DNA of 64,000 bases from Thioalkalivibrio nitratireducens DSM 14787. GTDB lineage: Bacteria > Pseudomonadota > Gammaproteobacteria > Ectothiorhodospirales > Ectothiorhodospiraceae. Within the stretch, counting starts at the first letter, position 1. Each line of letters begins with the position of its first letter. Below are positions 1 through 9,025 of the stretch, piece after piece. The position numbers were made by a program, and so were the translations under genes. The notes beneath the pieces are model-generated. The model saw nothing but the letters and a program-made list of their open reading frames with translations, searched no databases and was not told where the DNA came from. The DNA is taken from the NCBI RefSeq assembly GCF_000321415.2, contig NC_019902.2, positions 2,046,001 to 2,110,000 on the forward strand, written 5' to 3'.

Positions 1-487
1 CCAGCGCGTCAAGTGCGGCCTGAGCACATTGCTCGTCCAGGTGACCACCGGGGGCACCGGAAACGCCGACCGCTCCGACCATGCTGCCGGCGACTTCCAC
101 CGGCAGACCTCCGTCGAGCACCAGAATCCCGTCCACGTGATTCATTTCCATGCGAATGTCGTTCCGGTTGGTCCGGAACGCGGACGACGCGACGTTGGAC
201 AGAATGACCGCCCGCGCCTTGTCGTGCGCGATCTGGATCGTGAACGGCGCGGCGAGCGAGTCGCGCAGGATCGCCTGCGGATGCCCACCCCGGTCGACCA
301 CCACGGCGCTGGTCTGGTATCCCATCTCGCGGCAGGCGTCGACCGTCGCCTGGGCGATATCCCGCGCCATTTCCATGCTCATCACGCGTTGCGTCAGGAA
401 GTCGCTGGCCAGCAGGGCCGGTGTCACGACCAACAGGGCCAGTGCGGGCAAACCTCGGGTCAATGCTTTCGAAGCGAGTCTGAACAT
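1..487 (-). CDS. GlcG/HbpS-family secreted heme-binding-like protein, 3' end cut by window
   Basis: The reading frame starts at an ATG at 487, preceded by a GGAGG-type ribosome site, and runs off the window edge, leaving about 162 codons. An N-terminal signal peptide of roughly 27 residues (hydrophobic core LPALALLVVTPALLA) is followed by a GlcG/HbpS (DUF336) domain. The domain shows AVVVDRGGHPQAILR and a C-terminal glycine-rich segment around GGLPVEVAGSMVGAVGVSGA, which are family hallmarks. Members bind heme or corrinoids or have no known ligand; the export signal suggests a periplasmic role. The family assignment is firm, the ligand is not known. Confidence 0.8.
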   Translation of the reverse strand, partial: MFRLASKALTRGLPALALLVVTPALLASDFLTQRVMSMEMARDIAQATVDACREMGYQTSAVVVDRGGHPQAILRDSLAAPFTIQIAHDKARAVILSNVASSAFRTNRNDIRMEMNHVDGILVLDGGLPVEVAGSMVGAVGVSGAPGGHLDEQCAQAALDAL

Positions 488-519
488 GGGTGCATCCTCC
501 AGGATCACGAGCATCGAAA

Positions 520-549
520 CAGGGACGGCCCTGCCGCGGCCGTCCCCTG
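520..549. repeat. inverted repeat, possible weak terminator
   Basis: GGGACGGCC at 522-530 pairs with GGCCGTCCC at 538-546 across a 7-nt loop. It lies about 180 nt downstream of the PilZ-like gene on the minus strand and just upstream of the GlcG-type gene. No clear T-run follows on either strand, so terminator function is uncertain. Confidence 0.35.
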
Positions 550-726
550 GAGGACGTAATCCGTCCCGCCTGGATTCCAGCGCACCCGCCGCAGGCCAGC
601 CTGAACACCGCAAGAGCCACGGCCCCGGGGCGCGGGTCGCCACGCGCGTTCGCCAGTGACCCGCGGCTCAAACCCGCCCGGGGCAGAGACGATCCGGCCG
701 GTCCCGACCGGGAGGATGTGCTGGAT

Positions 727-1056
727 CTATATCGATGGATATACCGAGCGCGCAGCCCGGGAAAGGCCATTGCGCATCAGCATCTCCGACGACGACCGCA
801 GATCGCGCTGGAAACGGACCCAGATCCCGTCCGGCCAGCGCCCGGCCACCACACCGAACACATGCTGGCCGCCATCATCGGAACCGAACTCCGGAAAGAT
901 GATTTCGACGGCATCGTCGTCGATCGGTCCGGTATATTCGATGAATGCGCCACTGTTGCACAGTTTGCGCGTTTGCACCTTCACCGGCAGACCATCACCC
1001 GTATCGAGCCAGACATCGGTACGCACCCAGATGCATTCGTCATCGTGGTGATCCAT
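727..1056 (-). CDS. PilZ-domain-like small protein
   Basis: A 109-residue protein whose ATG at 1056 is preceded by a strong GGAGGTAAG ribosome site. The stretch RKLCNSGAFIEYTG resembles the second PilZ motif (D/N-x-S-x-x-G), followed by beta-strand-like segments (VEIIFPEF, VFGVVAGRW, GIWVRFQRDL). The first motif (RxxxR) is not clear, so binding of cyclic di-GMP is unproven. Its neighbour at 1183-4206 is a GGDEF-EAL protein that would make or break that messenger, which supports but does not prove a link. Confidence 0.55.
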   Translation of the reverse strand: MDHHDDECIWVRTDVWLDTGDGLPVKVQTRKLCNSGAFIEYTGPIDDDAVEIIFPEFGSDDGGQHVFGVVAGRWPDGIWVRFQRDLRSSSEMLMRNGLSRAARSVYPSI

Positions 1057-1182
1057 TGCTGCTTACCTCCAAGCGCCATCGTCGAGAATTCGGGAATTGC
1101 ACGCTCTGACTGGCGCGCTTGCCCGAACCTTGGTCTTAGAACATAGACGAATCTATATGACATGGGTAAGCCTGCCGACCAC

Positions 1183-4100
1183 CTAGGTATTACTACGCCC
1201 CGATGGGGAAGGCCAGGCTGCGAGCCAGCCCGGCAGGTCCTCGGCTGGCAGCGGGGCACTGGCGAAAAACCCCTGGTAGGCATCGCACTCCAGCATTTTC
1301 AGAATCTCCAGTTGCCGAACATTCTCCACCCCCTCGGCCAATACCTCTAGCGAGAGGTTGTGCCCCATTGCGACCACCGTCGACGCGATCTCGCGCGCGC
1401 TGTGATCGGTTTCGATATCGCGGACAAAGCTTTGGTCGATCTTCAACCTGTCGATCGGAAACTCGCGCAGATACGCCAGCGACGAGTAACCGATCCCGAA
1501 ATCGTCGATCACGAGCCTTACGCCGAGATCCTTCAGACTGCGCAGCATCGCCGGAGCCGAGTCGCCCTGCCGCATCAGCAGGGACTCGGTAATCTCCAGT
1601 TCCAGGAACTCCGGAGGCAGGCCGCTGAGTTCCAGTGCCTCCGATACCCGCGCCGTCACGTCCTGCAGCAGAAACTGCTGGCTCGAGAAATTGACCGCTA
1701 CCTGCGGCAGGGCGAGCCCTCGATGCCGCCAGACCTGGAGCTGGCGACATGCCTCCTTCAGCACCCAGAGGCCCAGCGGGGCGATCAGGCCCGATTCCTC
1801 GGCCACCGGAATGAACTCGTCGGGACCGACCAGCCCCTTCTCCTTGTCGTTCCAGCGCACCAGTGCCTCGACCCCGATCGTCCGCCCATCGGCGACCGAG
1901 ACCTGGGGCTGGAAATACAGCACGAATTCCCGATGCTCGATCGCCCTGCGCAGCCGGGTCTCCATCGCCAGCCGGCGGCCCGCTGCGCGGGTCAGCTCCT
2001 CGGTATAGAAATGGAAGGTGTTTCGGCCCAGTTCCTTCGCCCGATACATCGCCGAGTCGGCGTTGCGGACGAGCTCGCTGCTGCTCGCGCCGTCATCGGG
2101 AAACAGGCTGATGCCGATGCTGGCACCGATGAACACTTCGTGGCCGCTGGGCAGCGTGAAGGGTGCCTGCAGCAGCGCCAGCACGTCCCGCGCCACGCGG
2201 GCCGCCTCGTCCGCCCGATCCATGTGCTCGAGCAGGAGCATGAACTCGTCGCCACCGGCGCGCCCGAGGGTATCCTCCCGGCGGAGCCGGGGGTGCAGCC
2301 GGTCCGGCACCTGGCGCAGCAGTTCATCGCCGACCGGATGCCCGAGACCATCGTTGATGGCCTTGAACCGGTCGAGGTCGATATAGAGCAGTGCCACCCG
2401 GTGCCCGCGCCGCTGCGCGCGCTCGAGCGCCTTCGCGAGCCGGGATTCGAGCAACACGCGGTTGGGCAGCCCGGTCAGCGCGTCGTGGTGGGCCAGAAAC
2501 TCGAGCCGTTCCTGGCTTTCCTTGATCCCCGAGATATCGGTGAACACGCCGACGTAATGGGTGACGTTCCCGGCGTCGTCGCGCACGCTGTCGATCGTCA
2601 GCCACTCGGCGTAGGTTTCCCCGTTCTTGCGCCGGTCCCGGATCTCGCCCTGCCAGTGACCCAACTCGCGCAACTGTTCCCAGAGCTTGCGATAAAATGC
2701 CGAGTCGTGGTGACCACTCGCCAGCACACTGGGGTTGCGCCCGCGCACCTCGTCCTCGGTATAGCCGGTAATCTCGGTGAAGGCGCGGTTCACCGACAGG
2801 ATGCGCACATCGGCATCGGTCACCACCACACCGTCCCGGGTATGCTCGAAGACCATTGCAGCGCGGCGCAACGCCTCCTCGATTTTTCTGCGGTCCGTAA
2901 TATCCTGGAAGGCTCCCTGCACCCGGACGATCGTGCCCTCCGGGTTATGCACGGGCTGCCCGATCGCACGCACCCAGCGCCGCTTTCCCGATGCGGTGAT
3001 GATTTGCATCTCCTCGTCGTAAGGAATGCCGTCGCGCGCCGCCCTGGTGAACACCTCGCGGATCCGCTCGCGCCATTCCGGGGCGTAGAACGCGATACCT
3101 TCATCCACGCGAATCGAGGTTCCAGGCGGCATTTCGTGAATGCGGCAGACCTCGTCCGACCACCACGCGCGCTCGTCCTCCAGATCGACCTCCCAGCCTC
3201 CGATACGGGCCAGGTTCGCGGCCATCTGCACCAGGCTTTCGCTGGCGCGCAACCGCTGCTCGGTCCCCCTGCGCTCGGCGATCTCAGCCCGCAGCGCCCC
3301 GCGATCGGACTCGGCGGCCTTCCAGCGGACCTGCGCGACATGGGCGCGGTTCAGCGCAACGGCGAGCACGAACGCCAGCAACGCCCCCAAGAGCAGCAGC
3401 GCATGAACACTCCACCCTTGCGGGGCTGCTGCGCCACCGCCGATGTCAAAGGATGCTTGCCATGCCAGCACGAGGATCGTGAACACGCCCAACCCCGCAG
3501 GCACCGGCAGCCAGCCCAGCAGTGGCACATCGCGGCGGGAACCCTCGTACCAGGCCGTCAACAGCAGCGCTGTTCCGATCACCACCAGCGCCGCCGCGGT
3601 CTGCACAGCCATACGCGTCAGCGCCCCCCAGCCATAGACCGACTCCAACCTCATCGCGTCACCCGCGAGCGCCACCAGCCCCAGTCCGAACACGATCACA
3701 CCCGCTGAACCGAGTATGGACAGCAGCACACGGCCACGACCCAGGAGCGCCGGCAGCGCCAACGCCAGCCCCGTCAGCATCAGCCCCAGCGCCGTGTTCG
3801 GTGCCATGCGCCCCGGATGCGAGGTGGCGGGCATCGAGGGAGCCCCGACGATGCGCTGATCGATTCCGATGTCGACCGAGAACAGGTACTGCGACAGGGT
3901 CAGGGCCCCGAGAGCGAGGACTGCCACACCCGCCACCGCGGCGCCCCTGGCGACGCCGACGAGCAGCAACATTAGGCCACCGCCGACCAGGAACAGCGCC
4001 AGCGCCGTATTGTAGTGAACGGGAACCAGGTCCGCCTGCCACGGCAACAGCCCGGGGTATCCGGCGTGCCACGCCAGCATCACCGCAAGACCGAACAATG

Positions 4101-4206
4101 CGACGACCGCTCCGGCAGCCATCGCCGCTGCCGCACTCGGCGCGATCGCTCCACCCGCCGAACCGGTCACGGTTCTCTTGAACCAAGCTTCCCTGGCCAT
4201 CGGCAC
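1183..4206 (-). CDS. membrane PAS-PAS-GGDEF-EAL cyclic-di-GMP enzyme
   Basis: A 1007-residue signalling protein. Residues about 20-290 contain up to eight hydrophobic membrane segments. A short coiled linker (300-322) leads to PAS 1 (about 325-440), PAS 2 (about 447-565), a GGDEF domain (570-735) and an EAL domain (750-1000). The diguanylate cyclase motif GGDEF (651-655) is intact and preceded by an RxxD inhibitory site (RRED). The phosphodiesterase domain keeps EAL (780-782), LEITES, IDDFGIGYSSL, LKIDQ and LAEGVE, so both activities may be retained. The N-terminal sensor does not match a MASE type I can name. A second ATG lies two codons downstream of the chosen start. Confidence 0.9.
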   Translation of the reverse strand: MPMAREAWFKRTVTGSAGGAIAPSAAAAMAAGAVVALFGLAVMLAWHAGYPGLLPWQADLVPVHYNTALALFLVGGGLMLLLVGVARGAAVAGVAVLALGALTLSQYLFSVDIGIDQRIVGAPSMPATSHPGRMAPNTALGLMLTGLALALPALLGRGRVLLSILGSAGVIVFGLGLVALAGDAMRLESVYGWGALTRMAVQTAAALVVIGTALLLTAWYEGSRRDVPLLGWLPVPAGLGVFTILVLAWQASFDIGGGAAAPQGWSVHALLLLGALLAFVLAVALNRAHVAQVRWKAAESDRGALRAEIAERRGTEQRLRASESLVQMAANLARIGGWEVDLEDERAWWSDEVCRIHEMPPGTSIRVDEGIAFYAPEWRERIREVFTRAARDGIPYDEEMQIITASGKRRWVRAIGQPVHNPEGTIVRVQGAFQDITDRRKIEEALRRAAMVFEHTRDGVVVTDADVRILSVNRAFTEITGYTEDEVRGRNPSVLASGHHDSAFYRKLWEQLRELGHWQGEIRDRRKNGETYAEWLTIDSVRDDAGNVTHYVGVFTDISGIKESQERLEFLAHHDALTGLPNRVLLESRLAKALERAQRRGHRVALLYIDLDRFKAINDGLGHPVGDELLRQVPDRLHPRLRREDTLGRAGGDEFMLLLEHMDRADEAARVARDVLALLQAPFTLPSGHEVFIGASIGISLFPDDGASSSELVRNADSAMYRAKELGRNTFHFYTEELTRAAGRRLAMETRLRRAIEHREFVLYFQPQVSVADGRTIGVEALVRWNDKEKGLVGPDEFIPVAEESGLIAPLGLWVLKEACRQLQVWRHRGLALPQVAVNFSSQQFLLQDVTARVSEALELSGLPPEFLELEITESLLMRQGDSAPAMLRSLKDLGVRLVIDDFGIGYSSLAYLREFPIDRLKIDQSFVRDIETDHSAREIASTVVAMGHNLSLEVLAEGVENVRQLEILKMLECDAYQGFFASAPLPAEDLPGWLAAWPSPSGRSNT

Positions 4207-4633
4207 ACCCCACCCGGAAGGCGCGAACGGCGGTCTTCATTCCGCCAAAGCCCGTCCACGAGTCGTTCGCGCGCGACGGGAGACTTCCCACTGCAGGCGG
4301 CTCTTGGCGCGCCCTGAAACACGACGACCCGCCAGCTCATTGCTGACGGTCCTGGCGATACCTGCCGCCCCGCAACGTGAAAACCCATCCCGCGCTCGAT
4401 TCTCGCGTCACCAATCGCATCGTCGGGCACGACACACCCCGGCAAGTGAAGCCTGGCACGGAAACCCACCGAAACGACCGTGAATACCCTCCGTGTTCCG
4501 TGATGTTTGCGGTCTTCCGTGACTTCGTCTGGTTACGCTGACTTCCATCGTGCCCTGGCACCACCCGCGACCACACGGCGGAAGGAACCGGAAACCATCA
4601 TCTGCCGCCGAGGGGTTCAACGTCACGTCCCGT
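4207..4633. other. intergenic stretch with degenerate repeat
   Basis: No gene is visible. Positions about 4553-4598 (GGCGGAAGG ... CATCTGCCGCC) resemble the GGCGGAAGC ... CATCCGCCG segment at about 38704-38741, another intergenic region. Both sites also carry phrases related to TTCCGTG (4480-4535 and 38930-38960). I read these as copies of a dispersed noncoding repeat. Confidence 0.4.
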
Positions 4634-5170
4634 TCAGGTAGGGGGCGCCGTTCGTGGCGAGATCACTGCCTCAGTCAATGTTTCCCGATGATCCTGCAGC
4701 GCCCAGTGTACGGAGGGGAAAGCGATCTCGTCCACCGGGATCTGATCCTGCCGGAACAACCCCACCTCGATCGATTCCGGCCCTGGCAGCACCCGGGAAC
4801 TCTTCAACCAGGCCCGGTAGAACATCTGCACCTGGCTGATTCGGGGGATCGAGTACACCGCCAGCAGCTGGTCGATCTCCAGTTCCGCCCTCGCTTCCTC
4901 CCAGGCCTCGCGCATGGCACCCTCCTCGGTGGTTTCCCCGAGTTCGAGATAGCCGGCCGGAAGCGTCCAGTATCCCTCGCGCGGCGGAATCGCCCGACGG
5001 CACAGCAGGATCCGACCCTCCCAGCTGGCCACCACGCCGACCACGATCCGGGGATTCTCGTACTGAATGAAGCCGCAGGCGTCGCACACCAGCCGCAGGC
5101 GGTCATCGCCCTCCGGGACACGGCGGCTGAAATTCACGGGGTCGTCGTTGCTTTGATCGGACATCGGCAT
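4634..5170 (-). CDS. Nudix hydrolase with N-terminal zinc-ribbon remnant
   Basis: The Nudix box is complete: [21 protein letters not shown], the Mg2+-binding helix that cleaves nucleoside diphosphates linked to another moiety. Upstream, [19 protein letters not shown] is typical of the zinc-ribbon Nudix subgroup related to NADH pyrophosphatase, although only one CxxC is visible. I start at the ATG at 5170 (another at 5164). The open frame extends to 5236 but that leader looks nonconserved. The substrate cannot be read from sequence. Confidence 0.8.
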   Translation of the reverse strand: MPMSDQSNDDPVNFSRRVPEGDDRLRLVCDACGFIQYENPRIVVGVVASWEGRILLCRRAIPPREGYWTLPAGYLELGETTEEGAMREAWEEARAELEIDQLLAVYSIPRISQVQMFYRAWLKSSRVLPGPESIEVGLFRQDQIPVDEIAFPSVHWALQDHRETLTEAVISPRTAPPT

Positions 5171-5327
5171 CGTACCGTTGCTGTCGAAACCATCCGCGAC
5201 TGCCTGGGCACGGCTGCCTGGGCACGGCTCACCCATCGAGGCGGCCCCGGCTCCCGGGATCTTTGCAGGCAGGCGCTGCCGTGGCCCGGGTCAGCCGCAG
5301 CAGGCAAGGCGATATGTTCGCAAGCGA

Positions 5328-6479
5328 TCAGGACAAAGCCGACACCAGCCGCTGCTGGAAGCGCAGACCCGCCTCGAGCTGTTCCAGCGTGATGAACTCG
5401 TCGGGCTGATGCGCCTGGTCGATCGATCCGGGCCCACAGACCACGCTGGCAAACCCTGCCCGCTGGAACAGACCGGCCTCCGCCGCAAACGGCACCCGGC
5501 CGGTATCCTCACGGCCGCTCAGTCGACAGGCCAGGTCGATCGCCGGGTTGCGACCCTCGTGCGCGAGGGCCGGAGCCTCCATCAGGATCTCGGTCGTAAT
5601 CCCGGTATCCGCTGCGATTTCGCGCATCGCGGGCTCGACCTGCGTCCGGCAATGCTCCGCGAAATCGTTCAGGATCCGCGCCGGGTCATCCCCCGGCACC
5701 GAGCGGATGTCCCAGTCGAACCGGCAGTCGCGCGCGACGATGTTGACCGCCGTGCCGCCGTGCACGACTCCCACGTGAACGGTGGTGTGCGACGGCTCGA
5801 AACCCGGCCCGAAAGGCCCGGACACCGCGCGCGCGTCTGCGACGTCATCGAGGTAGGTGATCAGCCGCGCCGCGGTGGCCACCGCGCTCACGCCCCGATG
5901 CGCCTGGCTCGAATGCATTTGGTGCCCACGCACGTGCGTGCGCGCGACCGTGATGCCCTTGTGCGCGGTGATGACCCGCATTCCCGTCGGCTCACCGACG
6001 ATCACCGCCGCCGGCCGCGGGAGCCGGCCCACCGCCTCGACCAGGCTCGGCGCGCCTCGGCAGCCGACCTCCTCGTCGTAGGACAATGCCAGGTGGATCG
6101 GCCGGCGCAGCGCCTTCATTTCTGGCACCAGCGCCAGCGCGATCGCCACAAAGCCCTTCATGTCGCAGCTGCCGCGACCGTAGAGGCGCCCCCCGCGCTC
6201 TTCCAGACGGAACGGATCCGTGGTCCAGGCCTGGCCATCGACGGGCACCACGTCGGTATGGCCGGACAGCACCACCCCGCCCTCGACCCGGGGTCCGACC
6301 GTCGCCAGCAGGTTCGCCTTGGTGCCATCACCGTTCGCGATCAGATCGGCGGCGACCCCCTGGCGCGCAAGACGGTCTCGGACGAAGTCGATCAGATCCA
6401 GGTTCGAATTGCGCGAAACGGTGTCGAAGGCGACCAGCCGTTCGAGCATTGCGCGTACATCGGAGAGTGTTGTCGCCAT
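5328..6479 (-). CDS. argE: acetylornithine deacetylase
   Basis: A 383-residue M20-family metallopeptidase. Metal-ligand motifs are present: GHTDVVPVDG, GSCDMKGFVA, SYDEEVGCRG and VGEPTG. The length and motif spacing fit ArgE, which removes the acetyl group from N-acetylornithine in arginine biosynthesis in the cytoplasm. A GAGGTG ribosome site precedes tandem ATGs at 6482 and 6479; spacing favours 6479. The upstream extension to 6581 is probably not translated. A related succinyl-diaminopimelate deacetylase is less likely from motif context. Confidence 0.85.
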   Translation of the reverse strand: MATTLSDVRAMLERLVAFDTVSRNSNLDLIDFVRDRLARQGVAADLIANGDGTKANLLATVGPRVEGGVVLSGHTDVVPVDGQAWTTDPFRLEERGGRLYGRGSCDMKGFVAIALALVPEMKALRRPIHLALSYDEEVGCRGAPSLVEAVGRLPRPAAVIVGEPTGMRVITAHKGITVARTHVRGHQMHSSQAHRGVSAVATAARLITYLDDVADARAVSGPFGPGFEPSHTTVHVGVVHGGTAVNIVARDCRFDWDIRSVPGDDPARILNDFAEHCRTQVEPAMREIAADTGITTEILMEAPALAHEGRNPAIDLACRLSGREDTGRVPFAAEAGLFQRAGFASVVCGPGSIDQAHQPDEFITLEQLEAGLRFQQRLVSALS

Positions 6480-6596
6480 CATCACACCTCGGACCGGTCC
6501 GCGGCCCCGGGATTCCCGCGTTCCTCCGCTGTGCCGTCCTGCCCGGTCCGGCAGCCAAGGAGCACCCCGGTCGCGGACCACCCCGGCCGCACCGCG

Positions 6597-6914
6597 TCAC
6601 CGATCTTCGGGGGTCGGATCGCCTTGCGCTCGGTGCTTCGGGATCAGCGCCGTTCCGATCATGACCTCCAGCCGGCGCGCGGCATAGAAGAAACTCTCTC
6701 CGGTCACCGTGCCAAGATACCGGATATTGGTCACGGCCTCGGCTTCGACCGGAACGTCCCGGCGGAAGCTCTCGAAGATCGTGCTGCCGCTGTAGCCGCC
6801 CTTCATGAATACGCCCCGCATTTCGTAGTCACTCAGGCGGGTGCCCCGGGACTCGCAGTACTCGCTGGCGGAGACGTTGACCATCTCTCCACGGAAGACC
6901 TTTTTCTCGACCAT
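6597..6914 (-). CDS. small conserved-looking protein of unknown function
   Basis: A 105-residue soluble protein starting MVEKKVFRGEMVNVSASEYC. I do not recognise the family with confidence. The C-terminal half (NIRYLGTVTGESFFYAARRLEVMIGTALIP) looks like an alpha/beta fold faintly reminiscent of YbjQ-type proteins. It lies upstream of argE on the same strand with a gap of about 117 nt, so co-transcription is possible. No signal peptide or membrane segment. Confidence 0.55.
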   Translation of the reverse strand: MVEKKVFRGEMVNVSASEYCESRGTRLSDYEMRGVFMKGGYSGSTIFESFRRDVPVEAEAVTNIRYLGTVTGESFFYAARRLEVMIGTALIPKHRAQGDPTPEDR

Positions 6915-7270
6915 CCGCTAAGTCTAGCGGGTCCGAGCCTGGGCGACGGCTTCATTCGATATTTTCCAGTAACGCTCCAACAATCGGCCAACCACTGGCC
7001 CGGGGTGATGCGCACGGCCGGCGCTCAAACGCGCTGGCACCTGAATCGCAATCGGCGCGGCACCACAGCAGCACTGTCACAGCAATCGCCCGGCCGGTCT
7101 GCTACTCTCAGAACTCGCCGGGCGGGGCCGCCTGCGCCGCGGGTCGCCCCGGCGCCAGTGAGAAACCGCAGCGCTCGCGCCAGGCCGGGGAGCCGACTCG
7201 GATTCGCCGGCACGTACGAGGTCGACTCGGTCTGCAGGCCCGAACAGGTCACAGGGAGACACACGCGCGC
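6915..7270. other. divergent intergenic region before the 2-oxoacid oxidoreductase operon
   Basis: About 356 nt between divergent genes. It must hold the promoter of the plus-strand operon. I see no clear operator; an AGGGAGA ribosome site sits just before the start at 7271. Confidence 0.4.
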
Positions 7271-7840
7271 ATGCTCGAGATCAGGATTCACGGCCGCGGC
7301 GGCCAGGGCAACGTGGTGGCGGCGTATCTGCTGGCATCTGCGGCAATCGACGGGGGGCGCTACGCCCAGGCGTTCCCGGCGTTTGGCGCAGAGCGCCGCG
7401 GCGCTCCGGTTGCCGCATTCGTCCGCATCGACGAACAACCGATCCGCCGCCGCTGCCAGGTCCGGGAGCCGACCTTCCTGATCGTCCAGGATCCGGCACT
7501 GATGGAAGTCCCGGGAACACTCAGCGGGATCCGCCCGGATGGCACCGTGCTGGTCGACGGGCCCTCCGGCCGGATCGACGACAGCGGTCCCAACGAGGTG
7601 ATCACGATGCCTGCGACCCATCTCGCGATGGAACATATCGGGCGCCCGGTACCCAACACCGCGCTCCTTGCCGCCTTCATCACGCTTACCGGGCTGATGC
7701 CGCTCTCGGCACTTACCGATGCACTCGGTGAGCGGTTCAAGGGGCCGATCTTGGAAAAGAATCGCAAGCTGGTGGAGGCGGCCGCCGAAACCGTCGAGGC
7801 TGGACGCTGGCGGGAGGTGGCCCATGCCGCAGGCGCTTGA
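7271..7840 (+). CDS. porC: 2-oxoacid:ferredoxin oxidoreductase, gamma subunit
   Basis: A 189-residue protein with the gamma-domain signature IHGRGGQGNVVAAYLLASAA near the N terminus and FPAFGAERRGAPVAAFVRID shortly after. The gamma subunit helps hold coenzyme A in pyruvate:ferredoxin-type oxidoreductases. It is the first gene of a tightly packed set, overlapping the alpha-subunit gene by 17 nt. Pyruvate is the default guess; 2-oxoglutarate or other 2-oxoacids are possible. Confidence 0.85.
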   Translation: MLEIRIHGRGGQGNVVAAYLLASAAIDGGRYAQAFPAFGAERRGAPVAAFVRIDEQPIRRRCQVREPTFLIVQDPALMEVPGTLSGIRPDGTVLVDGPSGRIDDSGPNEVITMPATHLAMEHIGRPVPNTALLAAFITLTGLMPLSALTDALGERFKGPILEKNRKLVEAAAETVEAGRWREVAHAAGA

Positions 7841-8999
7841 AGGCTCGCAGGCACTGGCCCGGGCGGTGGCAATGTGCCGTCCGCAGGTGGTCGCGGCCTA
7901 CCCCATCACCCCGCAGACCCATATCGTCGAGGGCATCGCCAGGCTCGTTGCAGACGGCCAGTTCGAGTGCGAGATGGTCAGCGTCGAGAGCGAGCACTCG
8001 GCCGCCTCAGTCGCCCTGGGCGCGGCGGTCGCCGGTTCGCGCGCCTACACCGCCAGCGCGTCCCAGGGAATCCTGCTGATGGCCGAGGTCCTTTACGACA
8101 TCGCCGGCCTGCGCGTACCGCTGGTGATGACCTGTGCAAACCGCGCGCTCTCCGGACCGCTGAACATCTGGAACGACCAGCAGGACTCGATGTCGATGCG
8201 CGATTCCGGCTGGATCCAGTTGTACTGCGCGACCAACCAGGAGGCGGTGGACACGACCATCCAGGCGTTCCGGATCGCCGAGCGCTGCGAACTGCCGGTG
8301 ATGGTCTGTGTCGATGGCTTCACCCTGACCCACACGCTGGAACCGCTGGAGATCCCGGCGCAGGAACAGGTCGACAGTTTCCTGCCCCCCTACCGTTTCC
8401 GGCACGGGCTCGACCCGGCCGAGCCGCGCAGCCTCGGCACGCTCGTCGGTCCCGAGCATTTCACCGAGGTGCGTCACGCTCACCACCAGGCCCTGCTGCG
8501 CGCACAGGCGGAGATCGCACAGGCGGACGCCGACTGGGGTGCCGTGTCCGGCCGGCAGTACGGCGGGCTGCTGGAAGTGCGGGGCGATGCGGATTCCGGC
8601 CTGGGCATCCTGACGTTGGGGTCCGTGCTCGGCACGCTGGAGGACGCGATGGACGAGGATCCGGGCCTGCCTCGTGCCCGCTTCCTGAAGCTGCGCAGCT
8701 TCCGCCCGTTCCCGGCGCAGGCGCTGCGCGAGGCATGCGCCGGCCTCGACACATTGATCGTGCTCGAACGCGCGCTGTCTCCGGGGGCCGGGGGCATCGT
8801 CGGCCCCGAGGTACAGGCCGCTTTGGCACAACTGCCCACGCGCCCGCGCGTGCACAACTTCGCGGCCGGGCTCGGCGGCCGGGACCTGTCCCTCGATCTG
8901 TACGCACGCCTGGTCACCGCCGCAACCAGCGAAGGCGATCCGGCCCCGTTCGCGATCATCGACGCGGATCCTTCCCTGTTACCCGAGGAGGATCGCTGA
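7824..8999 (+). CDS. porA: 2-oxoacid:ferredoxin oxidoreductase, alpha subunit
   Basis: A 391-residue protein starting MPQALEGSQALARAVAMC with a GGGAGGTGG ribosome site inside the end of the gamma gene. Typical alpha-subunit features are VVAAYPITPQTHIVEG near the N terminus, a SVESEHSAASVALGAAVAG segment and SASQGILLMAEVLYDIAGLR. Together with beta it forms the thiamine-diphosphate enzyme that converts a 2-oxoacid and CoA to acyl-CoA and CO2 with reduced ferredoxin, or the reverse. The open frame extends upstream but that part is inside the gamma gene. Confidence 0.88.
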   Translation: MPQALEGSQALARAVAMCRPQVVAAYPITPQTHIVEGIARLVADGQFECEMVSVESEHSAASVALGAAVAGSRAYTASASQGILLMAEVLYDIAGLRVPLVMTCANRALSGPLNIWNDQQDSMSMRDSGWIQLYCATNQEAVDTTIQAFRIAERCELPVMVCVDGFTLTHTLEPLEIPAQEQVDSFLPPYRFRHGLDPAEPRSLGTLVGPEHFTEVRHAHHQALLRAQAEIAQADADWGAVSGRQYGGLLEVRGDADSGLGILTLGSVLGTLEDAMDEDPGLPRARFLKLRSFRPFPAQALREACAGLDTLIVLERALSPGAGGIVGPEVQAALAQLPTRPRVHNFAAGLGGRDLSLDLYARLVTAATSEGDPAPFAIIDADPSLLPEEDR

Positions 9000-9025
9000 G
9001 GCCCAGCGGTCCGCGAGGTCAGATC

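Noticed and set aside
1360-3708. Very long open frame on the plus strand (782 codons) opposite the GGDEF-EAL gene
   Set aside because: High-GC antisense shadow. It is rich in Arg, His and Gln with no domain, while the minus-strand frame shows complete motifs. Similar long shadows opposite the dehydrogenase (14937-17300), HypF (36648-38792) and HypB (38978-40228) were rejected for the same reason.
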